Positions 32,746-44,130 of a stretch of 64,000 bases of DNA are shown in pieces (position 1 is the first letter of the stretch; each line of letters opens with the position of its first letter). The position numbers and the translations under genes are program-made. This stretch comes from Apium graveolens (Eukaryota; Streptophyta; Magnoliopsida; Apiales; Apiaceae), in the NCBI RefSeq assembly GCF_009905375.1, contig NC_133650.1:293150270-293214269 (forward strand), in the 5' to 3' direction. Under the pieces are notes generated by a model. The model worked only from the letters and a program-made list of their open reading frames with translations, was not told where the DNA came from and searched no databases.

Positions 32746-34841
32746 TATCGAATAAACCTTATTCGATTAATAGTTTTGAAAACTATAATCATATATATAT
32801 AAATATATATATATATAAAATCTACTCGGGATCCTCGACTCCCGGTTTTAGAAAATGTTTTCACCTTTGGGTCCCTATACTAAGGGTATATGCAAGTTAC
32901 CGCTATTCTCTAGCATAGGTATTATCAACTGAACCAACAGATATATATGGCAAGAATACGAAACAGGCATTCATATATATACCATATCAGCATGCTTCAA
33001 TATATCGCAACATTTGCTAATTAATCAACATGCATCTATCACAAGATAATGCATATACATATATACATCACAACAATAGTATAACGGGTAGAAAACTTGC
33101 CTGAGCGACTGGGGGTTACAAATGGCTCGGGACGAGTCTGGTAACCTATAAACAACAAGTAAGTTGGAATTAAACCAAAGTCACTTGTAAATCTATACTT
33201 TAACCAACTTAGACTCTAACGCTTGCTTTGCACTTACTGATTCTCTTGAGTCACTCGAGTACCCTCGGCTCCACCATATTTAATAATTAACCATTACGAG
33301 TTTTAAGGCGATTCCTTCGCGAGTGTCTTACCAACTGCCTAACACACATAACATAATTGTTTCATACACTAATTAACCCTTTAAGGTCCTTAACCAAGGT
33401 TTCAAAGTAAGGCGAGGGGTAATGGTTCGGTCGCGAAACGCCGTTACTTAAAACGGTCGTTTCTCCTAAACCCTATATCGGAATCAAACGAACTACATAT
33501 CAAAATGAAGCTCGTAACATGAACTATATAAACATGGCAATGGTCAAAACCTAGAAGGGAGTTCTCGGGTCCTAATATTATGAACAAAAGCAGTCTAAAG
33601 TAAATCGGACATTACGACGGCTATGTTTACGCGATTTCCCAAATTTTTACCATTCCAAATCATATCAATCCAACTACCAATCAACAACAACTCAAGATAC
33701 AAATCAATTCTACTGATTTCAGTCATATAAGCTCAAGGATCTCAATCCAATCATATATTATAACATCTCCAAATTCAACTAAACTACTTAACAATTAAGC
33801 TCGAATCATGCTTATCATTCAAATTACTACTCATCCATCCAAACCATCTCCAAACTTCAACATTCAAACTTATTACTAAAGGGTGTGAAGATTTATACCT
33901 TCCTTGGGAGGTGTTAAGTTGCTAGGAAGCCTTAGGGAGCCTCCTAAGCTTGATCTTTCCAAAAAAATCAAGAACACAAAGTTAGGCTTTGAAGTTTCTA
34001 AAAGTCCGATTTAAAGAACTGTAAAAATGAGGGTCTTACCATGCTTATTTGGAAGAGACTTGTGAACAAGAGTTTTAGGACATCTCAATACCTTTCCGAC
34101 GAGCTATAGAACACAACTTTTGAGTGAGTATTGAAGGAGATATGGCAGTTTGAAGTTGCTGGGTTTGTTTTAGCCGAGAGCTTTCTTCTTGAAATGGGAA
34201 AGTCAACTTCTAATTTTTGTGTTTTATGATATTTGCTTGGTTGCTTCTCCTTTTTGGCCTTGGAAAATGTTTTAGCTTTTTACCAGGGTCAATTTTACAT
34301 GGCCCAAAATCAACCAACAAAACAAAACCCCTTGTCATGCTTATGTCATCTTGCACATGTCATAATGCTTCCACTTGTCCACACCTTGTTGGTTTGATGA
34401 CATCATCATCCCTAACCTCCTTGATTAACTCCTAATTGCTTGCCTAATGACCGCTGATCTGTTATACGGTTCGCTTAACTTCATTTTCATTTATCGTTTG
34501 AGGGATCATACCCGGGATCTTATTACTTAGGTTTCTTTAACCTTTCTCAATACATTATATTCCTTTCATGATCCTCACTTATAATCCTTGAATTTAAATC
34601 CTTTTTATTCTGTTACCTTATACTCAATTCTTTCTGTATCTGGTAGTTTCGGGAAAAATCAAAGTGTTTGGAATTGGATTCTGACGATCTTTACATACAC
34701 TTATATACCATATAGAGTACTAATAAAATCTCAGAATATCCATAACAGAACCCCTACATAGTGTGGCATGAAAAGTTTTCTCATTCAGCAAAAAACTATT
34801 CATAAGGGTTTCAAAAAGTTCCAAAAATTGGGGTTATTACA

Positions 34842-34846
34842 CTATT
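34842..34846. repeat. Target-site duplication of Chr2, right copy (CTATT)
   Basis: Directly follows TTATTACA and is identical to 6738-6742. Sir1 gag continues from here. Confidence 0.93.
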
Positions 34847-35909
34847 CAGACAGAGAGAGATAATGTTGTGTATGTTAAGAACAACTCAGAATATTCTAAG
34901 TAGTGGAAACTGGAAAGAGGGGTTAGGTTATAAAGAAGGTAAAAGTGAGAAATGGACTTTGCCAATTAAGCCAATTGCTATCAAATAGATTGTAAAGCCA
35001 AAGGTAAATCCTGTTAAATTTATTGCAAAACAGTTGTGTCTGATTCTGAAGAGATGAAAGACTCTAAAACAGAAGTCAAAGAAAGTCAACTTCTGACAAA
35101 TTAAATAACAGGATAAACCAGCTTGGTAAACATTGGCTTAATGACAAAGAAGCAGCTTAAGTATAAGCTGAAAGAGATTAAAATGTGAACAAGGTAAAGG
35201 AAGCTAGGAGAAATAGGAATGGAAAGGAAAGTGTGAATAAAAGTAATAATTATATGCCTTTTCATAATGCTCCTAGAAAGAAATGTAATAATTGTGGAAA
35301 CTCTAACCATCTTGCTTCTTTTTACAGGAAAAATAAGATATAAACTATTTACCTCCTAGATCAGGAGTTAAGAGTCAGTCTGTTAGGTTTAAAACCACAA
35401 AATCCTTTATTGTCATTGTGGTAGTTTATGGCATTCTATTTATACTTGAAAGGAATATCATAGTTTGTACTATGATTATTATGAAATAAAACCTTCTTTA
35501 AAGAAAATTAGTGTAATTCCTTCTAGTGTAAATTCTGATGCAAAGTCTGATATAAAGTCTAATAAAAAGCATGTTAGCATAAACTCTGAAACTAAATCCG
35601 CTGCAAATGCTAACAACTTAACAAGGCCAAGGATCCAAAGCAAGTCTGGGTCCTTAAAACTAATCAATAGTGGTCATTGTGATTGCAGGGCAACAGGAAA
35701 AACATCTTGGTTCTGGACAGTGGATGTTCAGGACCTATGACTGGAAATAAAGCCCTGCTATCAGACTTTGTGAAGAAAGCAGGCCCAGGAGTTTCTTATG
35801 GAGATGGAAACATGGGAAATACTCAGGGAATATGGAAATATCAATCTTGGGAATGTCATATTTGAAATAGTAGCTCTTGTCTCTGGACTTAAACATAATC
35901 TGCTAAGTG

Positions 35910-35914
35910 TGAGT
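35910..35914. repeat. Target-site duplication of Sir2, left copy (TGAGT)
   Basis: TGAGT precedes TGTTAGTCCC at 35915 and recurs at 48917-48921. Collapsing the two copies restores continuity of the Sir1 reading frame. Confidence 0.95.
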
Positions 35915-36946
35915 TGTTAGTCCCTAACAATGCAACAAGAATTATAAAGGGGGGTTGAATGGAATTCTTGAACCTTTTCTCAAATTATAAAATGTTCTAT
36001 ATTGATAATATATATATATATATATAAGTGTTTGATTTGCAAAGTGCGGAATAAGAAGTTAGTAAAATCAAAACACCAGTAATTAAAAACACAAGTCTTT
36101 AAAAACTTTCTGGTGGATTTGAATGTATCCACAAGAGATATATATTATATCAAGAGAACTCTGTGTAGCAAGATTTGCTCACAGCTGCTTACACATGTGA
36201 ACAACTAAGTTTGCAGAGAAATACTAAGAATACAGCTTACAAATGTTTCTCTGAGAATTTTCTTGCTTAGTGTTCTTGTTGTTCTATTTGCTACTTCTGG
36301 GTTTATATATCACCAAGATTACAAAGTAATAAGACAAGATAATAAAACAAAACCTATCAAGTCTAATACTATGCTGCTCATTACTCTATTCCAGCATCTT
36401 TGAATATCTTCATAATAGCATGGAAATCGCAATGCTTCTTGTTCTCTAAAACCCAGTTGAATAGGCTTCCACATTCCTTTTGCATACACTCGACGCATGT
36501 GACTGTGTTGTCACTGTCAACTGATGTTTGAATTGATTATCGGTCGGGTACATGATCATCCATTGGGTTGCCTTGTTGATGATCCGTCGAGTGGCATTGT
36601 TGTTTATCCGTTGGGTAGCTATCTGGCACTGACTTCATTTCATTTATTCAGAATTACAAGACATCATCTATGTACAATTAATCAACCTATTCTGTATATC
36701 TAATTAAAGTCAACATGACTTGAGTGCTACTATAGAATCTAAACAAGGTGTATGCAGAAATATGCTACAGACTCATTATTACACAAGCTACTCACTTGAT
36801 GGATAATTGATCATCATCCGTCGGGACTATATAGAGTCATCCGTTGGGACTATATACCTTCTCCGTCGAGTGCTACATTTTCACTAATTAAATCTACTAA
36901 GGTGTTTTGTGAATGAAATCATCAAGTTCACAACATATCCACAACA
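35915..36946 (-). repeat. Sir2 3' LTR (1.03 kb)
   Basis: TGTTAGTCCC..CCACAACA. It holds about eight variants of the CGTCGAG/CGACGGAT motif (36487, 36538, 36557, 36580, 36605, 36792, 36814, 36837, 36861), a TA run at 36008-36027, and a TATA box at 36302-36309. Confidence 0.95.
36302..36309 (-). promoter_or_regulatory. Sir2 LTR TATA box (3' LTR copy)
   Basis: The minus strand reads TATATAAACCC. The same site in the 5' LTR is at 48267-48274. Confidence 0.6.
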
Positions 36947-36962
36947 ATCTCCCCCAATTTAT
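36947..36962 (-). promoter_or_regulatory. Sir2 polypurine tract
   Basis: The minus strand reads AAATTGGGGGAGAT directly against the 3' LTR. Confidence 0.8.
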
Positions 36963-37134
36963 GTCTACTGGAATTGTAGCCATAAATTAAGAGAAACTTG
37001 ATGATAACAAAACACCCTAAAAATACAACTTTAAAAGTATGTAGATAAAACTGTAAAGTGCTTCAAATAACAAAATGCACAAAGATTAGCTCACAGTCAT
37101 TTTCAAGGTGCTCCTCTAGCCTGAGCAGTTTAAT
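36963..37134 (-). other. Sir2 spacer between downstream ORF and PPT
   Basis: AT-rich, with no frame or motif that I could support. Confidence 0.6.
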
Positions 37135-40100
37135 CTAATTTCTTGAAGGTCTGGATCTCTTTCCTAGCTTTCTATTGTTTTCTTCTACCTGATTTTGGAG
37201 CTGTCTGTGGAATTCCAGTTCATCAGATTCTGAGAGATTTAGTTTTTCTTGCATTTCCAAAAGAGTCTCATTGCTAGAGATGCTCAATTGGTCTTCTAAT
37301 CTGAAAAATCTTCTAACTCTTTTGTCTATCATGAACTCCATCAGCCAAGTAGGGCCTTAGATGCACTCTACTTCCTGTGTAAGGAATAGTTAGAGTCTTT
37401 GGGAGTGCATCTTTAGCTCTAATACTCCTCAGTTCTTCAATCTTCTTTAGAACCAGTCTTCTTGCAGTTACATTGAATCTAAAGTTCTTCTTGAATGATG
37501 AATAAACCTTTATCAGCACAGATTGGCTTTCTTGAAGGATCCTGTGAAGTGGCCATTGAATCTCCTTTCCTCCCTTGTACTTGAAAACTAACCTTTCAGG
37601 TAGATTCCCGTAGGCATCAATCCCTCTAACTTCTTCCAGTTCATCTAGATAGAGATTTAGATCAGAGAATTCCTTGATGTCATATAAGTACATGTAATGT
37701 CCCTTGTTGACTTTAGATTGAGCTTTGATTAGAGATTTGGATTTGAGAGGGGGCATCTTCACTTTCGTGACTGCTCTGACTTTGTTCTCTTTGGCTTGTT
37801 AAGGATTGGCAAATTGAAGTCAAGAAATGGTAGACTTTCCCGGTCTATTGGTTCATCTTTAGGCACAATAGGTTCACCATGAATGTTCCTGTAAGGATCC
37901 ACCACCTTAATGTCTTCAAATACCACTAAGGGTTTTGATGCTAGAGTTGTAGTTGGAATGAATTCCTTGGGAAACTGATCCTCCAATTCCTTACCAACAA
38001 AGTTCAATTTCCTTTTGGTTCTTTTGGCCAATTCCTTGTATATGTGAGATTTCTTCTATTGTGGTTCAACTTGCTTCTTTGGATCTTGAGATTCAGTGAT
38101 TTCAGATGGCTGAGCAGGAATTTATTGTGTTGGTTTCACAGCTTGTAGCTTGGCCAAGATAGCAGCTTGCTCTTTCTTTTGTTTAACCTTTTTAGCATCT
38201 AGAGCAGCTTGCTTCTTTTCTTGCTTCAATCTTGCCTTTTCTTCTCTCTTTGCTTCAGCAAATTGAGGATGTCCAGCCACCACACAAATTTCTTTTCCAT
38301 TCCTGAAAACTGTAGCAATTGTCCTTTTCAAAGCTGAATCAGCTGGATCCTTGTAGAAGGGAATGGATCTTGACAACAGTTTCTTCTCATCAGGCTTAGG
38401 TGTCTCATACACTGTGTCCAAAGGGTTCTTAGTGAGGTTTTTGGATAGTTCACCCTTGGCTTCAAAAGTAATTCAGCCTTTGGAGATTTGATGCAAGATG
38501 GCTGTCCTCTTTCCAGATAGTTCATGCTCATTTCATTCACAGAGATTTGCCTGACTTGAGAGTGATGAATGGCTGACTTTTCTGGCTTCTTTGCTAGCCT
38601 AAACTTCTTTTGAATATCCTCATCAATTTTCTCCCAGTTGATTGGAATCAGCTGCTCCTGTTCAGCTGCTCTTAAATTGGCTGCTGCTTCATTTATCAGA
38701 TCACTGCTATCTTTGGCTGGTGGCTTGGTGAAAGTAAATGAAGGCACAATTACTTTGCTAACTTCAATGTTGAGCACTTTTTGCTCCCCCTCACTCCTAG
38801 AATTCTCTTTCTCCCCCTTTTTGTTATCAGCAAGTTAAGTAGAGGAGGTCTGTGCGGCCACCAGTTTCTGAAGCAAGTCTGTCTGTTGAGCTTGGTGTAG
38901 ATGAATTGCTGTAAGAGATGCTTCCATTGCTGGCATTCTTGTATCTAAGGCATCTATCTTTGTGGCAAGATCAGAATTTTTCCTTAGTTGTCTCTTGATG
39001 TCAAGCATTGTGGCTTCTGGAAGTTTAGAGTCCATTTTGTCAGAAATGACCTTTTTCATCTTATCAATATCACCTTTGATAGTGTTGACATCTCGAGCAT
39101 GTTGAAAACCTTGAATTTGTTGTAGTTGTAGAGAAGTAAGATGTGCTGGAAGGAGCTTTTTGGTGTTGGCATTTGTGGTGCTTTGAAGAGCAGAATTTGT
39201 CTGATTTATGAGTTGAATCTGGGTTTTCTTGAAGTAGTGTTCATCACAGTGCTTTGAAAATGCCCAAGATGGCATGCCTGATCTTGAACTAGAGCCTACT
39301 TCTCCCCCTATGTCCAATGGCTCTTCTTCACTATCTCCACCTTCACCTCCAAAGAATTCTTCTGAACCACTAGTCTTATAATCAACATCACCAACTGTAG
39401 AGGGCAAAGTTGTGATGGCATCCTTAGCTCTTAGCATTGACTGTGTGGTGTGCACCAAGTTAAGCATCCTTTCTGCATTGTCATTGCACTATTCAGCTAG
39501 AAGTTGATATGCTGGAACAGGGTGAGTAAATGTCTCAGCATTAAGGGAGGTGGAATCTTTAACAGCTTGAGGTTGCTGAGATAGTCCCTCCCTGTCTGCA
39601 TCCTGGACATTCATTAACTCACTTACAATAACATCCACCCTTATATCTTCAGTACCTGTTTTTCTCTCATTTTCTCTCTTTTGTTGCATCAAGGTCTCAC
39701 CTTGGACCCCACCCTCACCTTCACCATCTACTCCACACATTCTCTTTTGCCAATCCGGAAGAACTGGATTGCATATTTTCACTCTTTTCCTCTCTTTTTT
39801 CGTGGGAGCAACCCAAACTCTCACTTAGTTCACTCCCTTCCCTCAATCCTAGGAGTGATTGTACTACCACTAAGTATTCTGCACTTGAGATAATTGACAA
39901 AATTTGAAGCTGTGCAGAGACACTCGACGGATGAGGAATATCATTCGACTTAGTAGTTTGACTATCCGACGGATAACTGCTGTTAGGCTTATCCAACGGG
40001 ATACAATCACTACTCGACGGATAAACAATATCCATCGAGAGAGCAGTAATAAATGAGTTTGGAGTGGAGACTATTGTGGACTCTGTGCAGATTGATGAGA

Positions 40101-41684
40101 ATTTTGGCACAAATGTCTCAATAGTTCCTGAAAGAATTGGCAAGTGAGCCAACAAATCATCCAAAAGATGATGCTCACTTGCACTAGATTTTGGCTTCCC
40201 CAACAGAGTTAAATAAGGGGAATCAGGAATTGATGTGTTGATCATATCCACATCCAGAGAGTTTGTGGGAGAATTTGGGGTTTGGGGTGCTTCTATAACT
40301 AAAGATTTTGGCTGTGACTCCACATTTATTGGAGCCATATCAATCTGACTTTGAAAAGGTACAGTGACTGTGTCTTTAGCACCAGTTTGCACAGTGTGTG
40401 AACCCTGTGCATCCCCCAGGGTTTTTGGTTTCTTTTTTTTGGCATTGGTTTGGGGTGAGCTTGTGTCCCTTACCCTTTTGGCCTGTGCTCTTGACCGAGA
40501 GCTTTGTTCAATAGTCACATCCTTTTGGGAGGATGCAACTAGCAATGAGCTTATTACCTTATTAAGCACTGTAGTTTGTTGGGAAACTGCAGTGTGGCTA
40601 AGCTGGGAAACACTCACCTCTCCAACCTTATCCTTAGGATTTCTTTGATGTTCACCCTATCCCTCACCTACCATACCCACCTTCACACTCCCCTCTTTAG
40701 GTTTGGTGAATTTTGCAACTGACATCTTTTGAGAGATGCCAGAGGGGGCTTTATTTGACTTGGATTTAGAAATTTTGGATTTGGTAGTTTGGGTAGGCAA
40801 CTTTTGGGTCATTGACACAGTTGCCATAGCTACACTAGAGTGCAAAGAAATTTATGAGGTTGGAAGAGTAGAGACAGATGAGATTACCGCACTTACCTGA
40901 GGTGCTTCCATTACAGGGAAATAGAAGAGTGGCACCTCTTTGTGATGGTTTACCCTGTTCAATTCTGCAATAATTCATCTCTCTTGAACCCAACAATCTA
41001 GTTTGTTGGTTGGGTTCTCAAGCACAATTCCCTCAGAGAGGTGGTTAGCTAACATCATGAAAAATCTAGCATAGTAAACATTTTTACCCCTATTATTTAA
41101 CTCACATAACTTAAACCCCAACTCAAACAAAACAAGATCACTAAAGTTAAAGTACTTATCATAACTAGCATGTAAAGCATGTTAAGCATAAAGATATTGA
41201 TAGAATCAAATTTACTGATTTTACCAGAGAATACCTTAGTAACTACATCACATAGATAACTCCATTCATTCCTAAGACCCAACCTCCTAATTTCACTTAA
41301 CTTACAAGTAGAGAGTGCATAGTTCATGGAGTTAAGCATGTTAATAATGTCATTGTCTGTGTGTGGTGAAGTTACAGTATTATCAGGAATCTTGAAGCTT
41401 ACTTCAACAACATCACTATTAATACAGAATTCCTTACCTTTAATAGTGAGTGTGATGGTTTTATCAGTTGAGTTGTACACATCAATTGACCACATTTCTT
41501 TAACAACCTCACAGAAGATGGTGGGTGATTCCAGCATGTCATAGTTGAGTTTGCAGTTCTTCACAAAATCCATCATTTTGTGGTAGTCACCAGACTGTTG
41601 AATCCCCTTGTTTACTAGAGTCATGAAGTTGTTCTTCTCATAGATAAATCCAGTTTGTGACAGGATCTTGATGACTGGTGCCAT
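37135..41684 (-). pseudogene. Sir2 downstream ORF of Sirevirus type (formerly called env-like), broken
   Basis: ATG at 41684 (MAPVIKILSQTG) opens a long frame that can be followed with breaks to 37135. Parts in order: a globular N-terminal piece (41097-41684, ending WSYLCDVVTKVFSGKISKFD before a shift near 41170); a Ser/Thr/Lys-rich, low-complexity region with basic, NLS-like clusters (AQAKRVRD and KKKKPK in 39721-40617); a coiled-coil region (38835-39467); a Lys/Glu/Ala coiled coil (KREEKARLKQEKKQ, 38122-38421); and a C-terminal region (37135-38031). The downstream ORFs of soybean SIRE1 and relatives occupy this position; an envelope role has been proposed but not shown. I see no signal peptide or convincing membrane helix, so the name env is not supported here. 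Confidence 0.72.
39922..40040. repeat. Sir2 motif cluster inside the downstream ORF
   Basis: Six variants of TCGACGGAT / ATCCGTCGA in about 120 bp (near 39922, 39945, 39964, 39991, 40013 and 40031), in both orientations, within the sequence of the downstream ORF. Confidence 0.75.
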
Positions 41685-42235
41685 TGTTAAAGAGTGGAAA
41701 TTACAGAGATAGAGATAATAATTGCTTTTAAGAAAGAGAGAGTTTAGAGCAGATGATTTGAGAGTGATAAAAGAAAAGTAATGAAAATGAATTATGCTTT
41801 TATACTATCTCAAAAATAACTGTCAAAAATAATAAAGTAAAATAAAGTAACCAATAAGAATTGCCCAAAATAGCCGTTTAAAAATAAACTGTAAAAATTC
41901 CTTCTATTATCCGTTGTGTTATACTTGCAAACTGTAAGTATACTCGATGGATAATGTTCAGGGAATTAACGGCTAAAAATAAGACAATTCGACGGATGAG
42001 GATAAATTAGTTATCCGTCGAGTCATAAAATATTCCAGAAAAGTAATTGATTTTATTAATAAAATGTATACCGACGGATGATCAAACTCGATGGATAATG
42101 ATCATCCGTCGAGATGTAAATTTTGACTTAGCCAAAATTTCATCCAAGACTGAAAAATCAATTAAATTTCTGGCTGTATTACAACTTGCAAATTATCTGA
42201 AAAGATTTAAGAATAATTTAGCGTACCTAACTCAC
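41685..42235 (-). other. Sir2 spacer between RNase H and downstream ORF, with motif cluster
   Basis: About 550 bp without a coding frame. Between 41905 and 42115 it holds seven copies of the TCGACGGAT-type motif in both orientations, for example ATCCGTCGAG near 42013 and 42105 and CGACGGATGA near 41991 and 42072. A promoter or RNA structure for the downstream ORF is possible but not shown. Confidence 0.6.
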
Positions 42236-42583
42236 TTACCAACCTTGAAAAGTGGATTCATCCAGTGGCTTGGTAAAAATATCTGCAAGCTGCTTTTCAC
42301 TTGGAACAAAATGTAGTTCCACAGTACCATTTATTACATGTTCCCTTATGAAGTGGTACTTGATGTCTATGTGCTTTGTCCTTGAATGCTGTATTGGATT
42401 TTCAGTGATGGCAATTGCACTTGTGTTATCACAGAAAATTGGAATCCTTTCAACTTGCAAACCATAGTCTAGCAGTTGGTTTTTCATCCATAAAATCTGT
42501 GCACAACAACTGCCAGCAGTAATATATTCAGCTTCAGCTGTAGAAGTAGAAACTGAATTTTTCTTTTTACTGAACCAGGACAC
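42236..42583 (-). pseudogene. Sir2 RNase H
   Basis: Copia RNase H with SWFSKKKNSVSTSTAEAEY, LLDYGLQ, FCDNTSAIA, the TKHIDIKYHFIREHV helix and the usual end QLADIFTKPLD. A frame break near 42595 separates it from RT. Confidence 0.93.
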
Positions 42584-42610
42584 AAGCTTGTTTCCTAGAA
42601 ATTGACAGGT

Positions 42611-43837
42611 TCATGTTGTACTTTTTCTATCAATTCTACAACCTGCATAATCTGCATTTGAATAACTAGTTAGATCAAAACCATAATCTCTAGGGTACCA
42701 AATGCCAAGTTTTGGTGTTCCCTTGAGATATCTGAAAATTCTCTTAATAGCTACTAAGTGAGATTCTCTAGGATCATCCTGAAATTTAGCACAAAAACAT
42801 GTAGCAAACATTATATCTGGCCTACTAGCTGTTAGGTACAGAAGTGAGCCAACCATGCCCCTATAACTTGAAATATCCACAGACTTTTCAGTAGTGTTTA
42901 ATTCAAGCTTAGTTGCAGTGGCCATGGGAGTTTTTGCAGATGTGCAATCCATTAGATCAAACTTCTTCAAAACATCATAAATGTATTTAGTTTGAATAAT
43001 GAATATTCCATCACTAACTTGCTTAACTTGCAAACCAAGAAAGTAAGTTAGTTCTCCCATCATACTCATTTCATACTTACTTTACATCAATTTGGAAAAC
43101 TTTTTGCAAAGTTTTTCATCTGTAGAGCCAATAATAATGTCATCTACATAAATTTGAACAAGTATACTAGAGCCATTAACATTTCTAAAGAAAATAGTTT
43201 TTTCTACAGTACCTCTAGTGAAATGATTCTCTAAAAGAAACTTTGACAGAGTGTCATACCAGGCTCTAGGTGCTTGCTTCAGTTCATAAAGTGCTTTCAA
43301 AAGATAGTAAACATATTCTGGAAAATTTGGATCTACAAAATCAGGAGGCTGACTCACATAGACTTCCTCCTCCAAATCTCCTTTCAGAAAGGCACTTTTG
43401 ACATCCATTTGATAGACTTTGAAATTGGCATGGGCTGTATAGGATAAGCAGATTCTGATGGCTTCAAGTCTTGCAACAGGAGCAAATGTTTCATCAAAAT
43501 CTATTCCTTCTTGTTGATAATAGCCCTTAGCAACCATTCTAGCTTTGTTCCTGACTACTATTCAATTTTCATCCATCTTGTTTCTGAATACCCATTTGGT
43601 TTCTATTGGATTCTTTCCTTTAGGCTTGGGTACCAGCTTCCATACCTTATTCCTCTCAAATTGGTTTAGCTCCTCCTGCATAGCTAAAATCCAATCAGGA
43701 TCCAACAAAGCTTCTTCTACCTTCTTTGGTTTTTCCTTAGAAAGAAAGCTAATGTATAGACATTCTTCTTGAGTTGCTCTTCTTATTTGAACTCTAGAAG
43801 ATACATCACCAATGATGAGCTCAAAGGGGTGATCCAT
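42611..43837 (-). pseudogene. Sir2 reverse transcriptase
   Basis: Copia RT in three open pieces. 43562-43837 holds the N-terminal part (ALLDPDWILAMQEELNQFERN, WKLVPKPKG). 43082-43537 holds the fingers and palm with [31 protein letters not shown] and the catalytic IYVDDIIIG (YVDD at 43139-43150). 42611-43069 is the thumb/connection with ELTYFLGLQVKQ, LYLTASRPD and RIFRYLKGT. Stops near 43560 and 43080 break the frame. It would copy element RNA in the particle. Confidence 0.94.
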
Positions 43838-44130
43838 TGTCCATTTCCTTTGTTGCGGTAGATTAGCTCTAGATGAAGAGGCCTCATTGTTGTCTTGATG
43901 TGTGATTGAGTTTTGATTATTAGAAACTCCCCCTGAGTTAATGGATCTTTGATTTGAGAAAGGGGAGCTTTCTGTAAGTGATCTATCTAACTCTCAGGTT
44001 CTTTTGATGACCCGACGGATGGTGAATTTTGAGTACCGATGGATGAAGCTGGTTGTCTCCCGACGGATAGAGCAGATTGTCTCCCGACGGATGAAACATT
44101 TTGCAACTCGACAGATGTTGAATTTTGTGC
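43838..44130 (-). pseudogene. Sir2 integrase-RT linker with motif-encoded repeats
   Basis: A Ser/Gln-rich linker. Between 44019 and 44115 five motif copies (CCGACGGAT type) are translated as repeated SVGRQ-like units (SSVGRQSALSVGRQPASSIG). Copia linkers here vary freely, which may let the motif persist in coding DNA. Confidence 0.7.

Larger units (their letters stand above)
6743..34841 (-). mobile_element. Chr2: long-LTR Ty3-gypsy chromovirus, non-autonomous, interrupted by Chr3
   Basis: This element is bounded by two LTRs with TG/CA ends and by a perfect 5-bp TSD (CTATT). Removing Chr3 (13195-27219 plus one ATTAT copy) leaves about 14.07 kb. Element order on the minus strand is 5' LTR (30547-34841), PBS, acidic leader remnant, an extra RNase H/integrase-start fragment, gag, decayed RT and RNase H, decayed integrase, PPT and 3' LTR (6743-10982). 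No open polyprotein remains. Chr4 has the same internal order and shares several lesions, so the defects predate both insertions. Its proteins were therefore probably supplied by another element. Confidence 0.93.
30547..34841 (-). repeat. Chr2 5' LTR (4.30 kb)
   Basis: This is the partner of 6743-10982 and very similar to it. It has an intact LTR peptide ORF (30824-30943), five 55-bp tandem units (32472-32745), and a 46-bp segment (33987-34032) missing from the other LTR. Confidence 0.94.
34842..35914 (+). pseudogene. Sir1 gag C-terminus, zinc knuckles and protease (fragment 2)
   Basis: The plus-strand reading resumes the Sirevirus gag after Chr2. A coiled-coil end is followed by WKLERGLGYKEGKSEKW, typical of SIRE gag, then two zinc-knuckle remnants (CNNCGNSNHLASF, with the last Cys lost, near 35285; a second near 35410). 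A Ser/Lys/Asn-rich linker leads to the copia protease with LDSGCSGPMTG at about 35710. Several stops and shifts occur (for example near 34975, 35100, 35340 and 35690). The fragment ends in ..NLLSVS at the Sir2 insertion point; the frame resumes as QIYDKGYHV after 48921. Confidence 0.82.

Noticed and set aside
41097..41180. Strongly hydrophobic tail on the first piece of the Sir2 downstream ORF, looking like a membrane helix
   Set aside because: The neighbouring frame continues a hydrophilic protein-like sequence through the same DNA (FELGFKLCELNN..), so the hydrophobic tail is the product of a frameshift near 41170.
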